A stretch of DNA of 64,000 nucleotides from Channa striata (taxonomy: Eukaryota; Chordata; Actinopteri; Anabantiformes; Channidae), in contig CM065179.1 in the NCBI GenBank assembly GCA_033026295.1, forward strand, positions 124,001 to 188,000. Reading direction: 5' to 3'. Each line of letters opens with the position of its first letter. Positions within the stretch are counted from its first letter, which is position 1. The notes beneath the pieces are model-generated. The model was not told where the DNA came from and ran no database searches. It saw nothing but the letters and a program-made list of their open reading frames with translations. Position numbers and translations under genes: made by a program. Shown here piece by piece: positions 60,901 to 64,000 of the stretch.

Positions 60901-61817
60901 TCCAAACCAGAGGAAATTCTGCACCACTACCACTTTTGGCCCCATGTGACATTGTGAAGACACAAAATCAGCCAGATTCATTCTGCACTGCATATCCACC
61001 TTCCTCTACACCACTGAAGTGAGTACACAGAAAAGACTGAACTGAGATTTTCATGCAGATCACAACGTTTTATGTGATGCAATTGTATTCTTAGAAATGA
61101 CAAACACAGCTTTCTGGAGGCACAGGACCTGCTCAATGAGGACAGTCTCATATCAGGTGGAAAAACTGCACCTTATTACTAAATAGTAAGATTTTAGTAA
61201 TCATTTCCCTTAAGATGAGTGATTCTTTGAGATTTTTACATTTGCCCTCCGCTCGTTTCCTTCTGTGCAGGTGACCTTGGCATCTCTGTAATGTCTCCCC
61301 CTCACAGGAAGCCAATGCCAGAGTCCAGGTTCATACCTGTAATGGGAACATCCAACCACTCCACTCCCAAGTGTACACCACAGCGAGTTATTTCACCGGT
61401 GAGCTAATCTTGACCACATAAACTCAAGATCTACTGTCGGTACATTATGAACCATTATGGCATTCCATAACAAATCATTTCTAGGCTCTCCCTGATGAAA
61501 TCCCCCTAAAGAACCTGGGATATGTCTTTGATGCAGTGAATGACTCACCTGGTTTTGCGAATAACTTGCGAAGTGTGAGTCCCTCCCCATCACTAGTGAG
61601 CAACAGGTTTGTGTTTTTCAGTGCCTTGAACATGTAAACTCAAGTGTTTTGGTGTGAGTAAGTGGTTCTTAAGCTTTTCTTTGGCAGCTCTCTATCAGGA
61701 CGTCAGCTTTGCAACGGTATCACAAAAACAGGGAAGGCCTGTAAGAAGAGAGCTGTGCCAGGACAGGAGTACTGCCGGGTCCACGAAGGAGGGCACTCGT
61801 CTTACGTGCACTCCTGA
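57999..61817 (+). CDS. bmb: Brambleberry, KAR5-like nuclear-envelope fusion protein
   Basis: In zebrafish, brambleberry is a maternal protein of karyomere envelopes needed for their fusion; it is related to yeast Kar5. Twelve coding exons: 57,999-58,259, 58,641-58,769, 58,842-59,027, 59,125-59,347, 59,595-59,711, 59,796-59,975, 60,577-60,783, 60,868-61,018, 61,095-61,156, 61,271-61,398, 61,485-61,606 and 61,688-61,817; 1,896 nt, 631 residues, all in phase. Residues 1-27 form a signal peptide (HHLHVLLVISVLACRCPAVS). A Cys-containing lumenal domain follows (residues 85-190: CHYRVVAHLR, FNCQAEAEGRRTYLCTE, TIKECTADMDSDTW), then a long coiled coil (about 190-360), hydrophobic membrane segments at about 366-445 (SSYFVLCAVLLTF; AVLLLAVPLNAV; LGSLSMLLLTLSL), and a disordered tail ending in a Cys/His cluster. 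It lies convergent to GFUS. Confidence 0.92.
60359..60383. repeat. Poly(A) run in a bmb intron
   Basis: About 24 consecutive A residues, 190 bp upstream of the bmb exon at 60,577. Confidence 0.9.
60486..60548 (+). mobile_element. SINE/LINE tail fragment
   Basis: The text taagtcgctttggataaaag followed by cgtctgccaaatgcctaaatg is a 3' tail shared by many fish retroposons and matches the inner end motif of the element at 6.2 kb. It sits 30 bp before a bmb acceptor. Confidence 0.6.
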
Positions 61818-61978
61818 AATGCTCAATTTCAGGTCTTCTTTGTTAGAGCGTCCTCTCTGTTCTGAACTGTTCCTGTGTCTTTGCGCTTAATTTTATTTGC
61901 TTTGCTTGGCAAAGGTAGCTAAAACGGACACATACATAAACTATTTTATCTCCATGTTTTAAATGTTTGCTTTAAACT

Positions 61979-61984
61979 AATAAA
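61979..61984 (+). promoter_or_regulatory. bmb polyadenylation signal AATAAA
   Basis: Canonical hexamer about 160 nt after the bmb stop codon (61,815-61,817). Confidence 0.6.
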
Positions 61985-62037
61985 TTATATACCTGTATGT
62001 ATTAGGTCATTTTGAGACATTTCATTCTGAAGGACAG

Positions 62038-62282
62038 ATTTGAGCGACAGTTGGTAGCGCGGTCGTCCACCAATCCTACAGTTGTTTCAATCCCTGGCTC
62101 CTCTGGTCAAAGTGTCCTTGAGCAAGACACTGAACCCTTCTTATTGGCTCCCGGTGAGCGTCGGCCAGCTGCATAGCAGCTCCCCCATCGTTGTGTGTGT
62201 GTGTGTGTGTGATTGTGAATGGGTAGATAAGAAGCAGTGTAAAGCGCTTTGAGTACCAACAGGTAGAAAAGCATATAAGTGC
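62038..62282 (+). mobile_element. tRNA-derived SINE
   Basis: Begins with a box-A-like 'ttggtagcgcggtcg' and a box-B-like 'gtttcaatccc' about 40 nt later, then the common fish SINE body (ccttgagcaagacactgaac), a (GT)n run at 62,195-62,211, and a LINE-type tail (gtaaagcgctttgagtacc). It lies between the convergent 3' ends of bmb and GFUS. Confidence 0.7.
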
Positions 62283-62330
62283 AGAACATTTAGCCAGAGC
62301 ATTTTCACACCCCCAAAAAGGTATAAAAGA

Positions 62331-62336
62331 TTTATT
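62331..62336 (-). promoter_or_regulatory. Candidate GFUS polyadenylation signal
   Basis: AATAAA on the minus strand (tttatt on plus), about 980 nt after the GFUS stop. Other hexamers lie closer, so the site used is uncertain. Confidence 0.35.
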
Positions 62337-63317
62337 TTAATCAGTGCCAAAACACTGAAGAAAAAACTAAACAACCAACCATATACAGTTCCCTTTATGC
62401 CAGGCCATTAATCCCCCAAACCCTTCAAAAAAAATAACACAGCCAAGTGCTAAAAAGACTTTAACGGCTCTAAAAATTACAGTGTGCTACCACATTGATT
62501 AAAGCAGTAAACTGGAAAGATTATCAGCGGTATAATGATTCTGAAACTGATACTCAAATCCTGACACAAATATGCCAAACAGAGTGTAGGTCATGTGTTT
62601 TGCCCAGAGACCAGAAGCATTTAGTATTCCAAACTGTTGAATTTAAAACAAAACACCTAAAATGAACAATGGATTTGGAAAATCACCCCCTTAATAAAAC
62701 TGAATTCTACATAACTATATACGGTATAATGTCTAACCCTGATTATGAGAGTTTTTAGTTTAATTGCTTTAGCATGATCCTTATTTCATTTATTTCATTT
62801 ATTTCACGTTCATGTCTGTGACAGTTGCAGGCTCAAAGTGACAGATGTGGTCAACTTTAGTTGCACAGTGAGATGTTCACGTTAACATTTGTGCAACAGT
62901 GACATCATGCAGTTTCCAAAAAATGAAATGTGTATGATTTGTCATCACAAGCCCTGGCTTGGGAAAAAAAGCTCTGTAAAAGTATAAAACTTCTCTGGTG
63001 GTTATTTTTGTTCTATCATAAACCACACAAATTCCGATTGGACTGTTTTGACAGTGGTCACATTAGCAGAGATCAGACATGAACTGGATCTAGGACCACG
63101 TACATAATAAAACCATTGGATTCGGTGTGTCCACACCTGGAAAATACACCTGATCTGAGTCACTTAGGGAGTCAAAAGATAAGATGTGGCCTTCTGAATT
63201 TAGTGTGAACAGAGTCTATCCGACTTCTTTAGTTAGAACCATCTGCCGGTGCAATATGCTTCTGTTCGCTTAGAACGAGTCATGAATTGACAATGTATAT
63301 TGACTTAAGATGTGTCT

Positions 63318-63608
63318 TTACTTGCGGGCGCTGTCATAGTTGGCAACAAACCAGTCACAGGTTTCCTTCAAAGCTGTTAAGTGTGAGCAGGAGGAGACAG
63401 ACATTAAAATGTACCCACAGCATACTATACACCACAAAACATTTTCTTTTAGTTTCAAATTCTGATGACAAGCAAACTTACAAAAATTAATATGTAAGTC
63501 AGTCCCACCTTGTTTAAAGGGAGTGAAGGTGAAGTCTGGCAGGTAGCGGCAAAGTTTTGCATTGCTGGCCGTCTTTTTGAACTGGCCATCTGCTTTACTG
63601 GTGTCATA
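63318..63608 (-). CDS. GFUS: GDP-L-fucose synthase, last two coding exons (partial)
   Basis: GFUS (TSTA3/FX) is the cytosolic epimerase-reductase that converts GDP-4-keto-6-deoxy-mannose to GDP-L-fucose. Two exons on the minus strand: 63,608-63,509 (YDTSKADGQFKKTASNAKLC, then RYLPDFTFTPFKQ) and 63,373-63,318 (LKETCDWFVANYDSARK plus stop at 63,320-63,318); the junction is in phase 1. The sequence matches the C-terminus of vertebrate GFUS almost residue by residue, including FKKTASN and PDFxFTPFKQ. The catalytic SDR core (Ser-Tyr-Lys) is upstream, beyond the right edge of the window. In human, GFUS is next to PYCR3 as well. Confidence 0.93.
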   Translation of the reverse strand, partial: YDTSKADGQFKKTASNAKLCRYLPDFTFTPFKQGGTDLHINFCKFACHQNLKLKENVLWCIVCCGYILMSVSSCSHLTALKETCDWFVANYDSARK

Positions 63609-64000
63609 CTAGAGATCCAAGATTTAGGAAATGACATGACTGTTAACAAGTTATTGTAATATTCCATATATCTAACTGAAATTACTCCAGACTACATAGG
63701 TTTAAATAGTGCTGACTTTAAAAAAAAAAACAAGAAAAACTCAAGGTGTGCCATTCTTTCTGAAATTCAAATTTCTATTGTAGCTTGATGAGGCTGTAAT
63801 TTATCAGTGTTTGATTATAATCATTTTATATTAATCATTTGACACATTCTAAACAACCACGTTTAATAACCTAAATTAGATAACAACTTAAGCAATTTTC
63901 AAATCATCAAATGTAAAGGTTTGTTTCAAACTGAGGGCAGTGGATTCATTTAGAAAATATGAACAATATGCTTTGGAAAATATTTATCACTACTTTCAAA
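63609..64000 (-). other. GFUS intron running off the window
   Basis: No further exon of GFUS is visible before the window ends; AT-rich intronic sequence. Confidence 0.7.

Noticed and set aside
62038..62110. Possible tRNA gene
   Set aside because: Box A and box B are imperfect and the sequence continues into a SINE body and LINE-type tail.

Overview
This is a 64 kb piece of a vertebrate nuclear genome, almost certainly a spiny-rayed teleost fish. The genes are spliced with canonical GT-AG introns, intergenic and intronic DNA is AT-rich, and the repeats are typical of fish: L2-clade LINEs with a TTGAATTGAATT-type tail, RTE-type and Rex1-like LINE ends, Tc1/mariner and hAT remnants, tRNA-derived SINEs and long CA/TA microsatellites. 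There are no bacterial operons, no CRISPR and no phage. All exon coordinates were worked out by hand from splice signals and reading phase.

Layout. 1-15.9 kb: no host gene recognised; LINE fragments (4.8-7.6 kb), a 370 bp (TA)n tract and a restriction-like-endonuclease (R2/R4-type) LINE at 10.7-13.7 kb. 15.98-17.87 kb (+): three coding exons of the C1orf226 homologue with a long 3' UTR to about 22.97 kb. 23.9-25.6 kb: L2 fragment ending in a CA microsatellite. 25.78-26.42 kb (+): two candidate terminal exons of an unrecognised gene. 28.3-49.3 kb (-): EEF1D (translation elongation factor 1 delta), with seven coding exons for a 282-residue short form, an upstream large exon (43.2-44.5 kb) for the long eEF1BdeltaL form, and a CpG-rich promoter near 49.3 kb. 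Its 9 kb third intron is packed with L2 copies. 50.8-53.6 kb (-): PYCR3 (pyrroline-5-carboxylate reductase 3), six coding exons. 55.7-56.6 kb (-): a Myb/SANT-like DNA-binding-domain gene. 58.0-61.8 kb (+): brambleberry (bmb), a KAR5-like nuclear-envelope fusion protein, 12 coding exons, 631 residues. 63.3-63.6 kb (-): the last two coding exons of GFUS (GDP-L-fucose synthase), which continues past the right edge.

EEF1D, PYCR3 and GFUS are also close neighbours on human 8q24.3, so the right half is conserved vertebrate synteny with brambleberry and a SANT-domain gene between PYCR3 and GFUS. The genes are housekeeping or maternal functions (translation elongation, proline synthesis, pronuclear/karyomere fusion, GDP-fucose synthesis) and do not form one pathway.

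Most notable for follow-up: a U-UUU-UUC slippery heptamer directly before the YADD box, out of frame with the upstream RT, in three L2 copies; a pair of trans-mobilised-looking L2 copies sharing the same deletions; a tail-to-tail inverted L2 pair inside an EEF1D intron; five paralogous W-x-x-K-x-x-Y/F-x-x-A-E units in long EEF1D plus an apparent frameshift near its start; two unidentified exons at 25.8-26.4 kb; and a Cys/His cluster at the brambleberry C-terminus.
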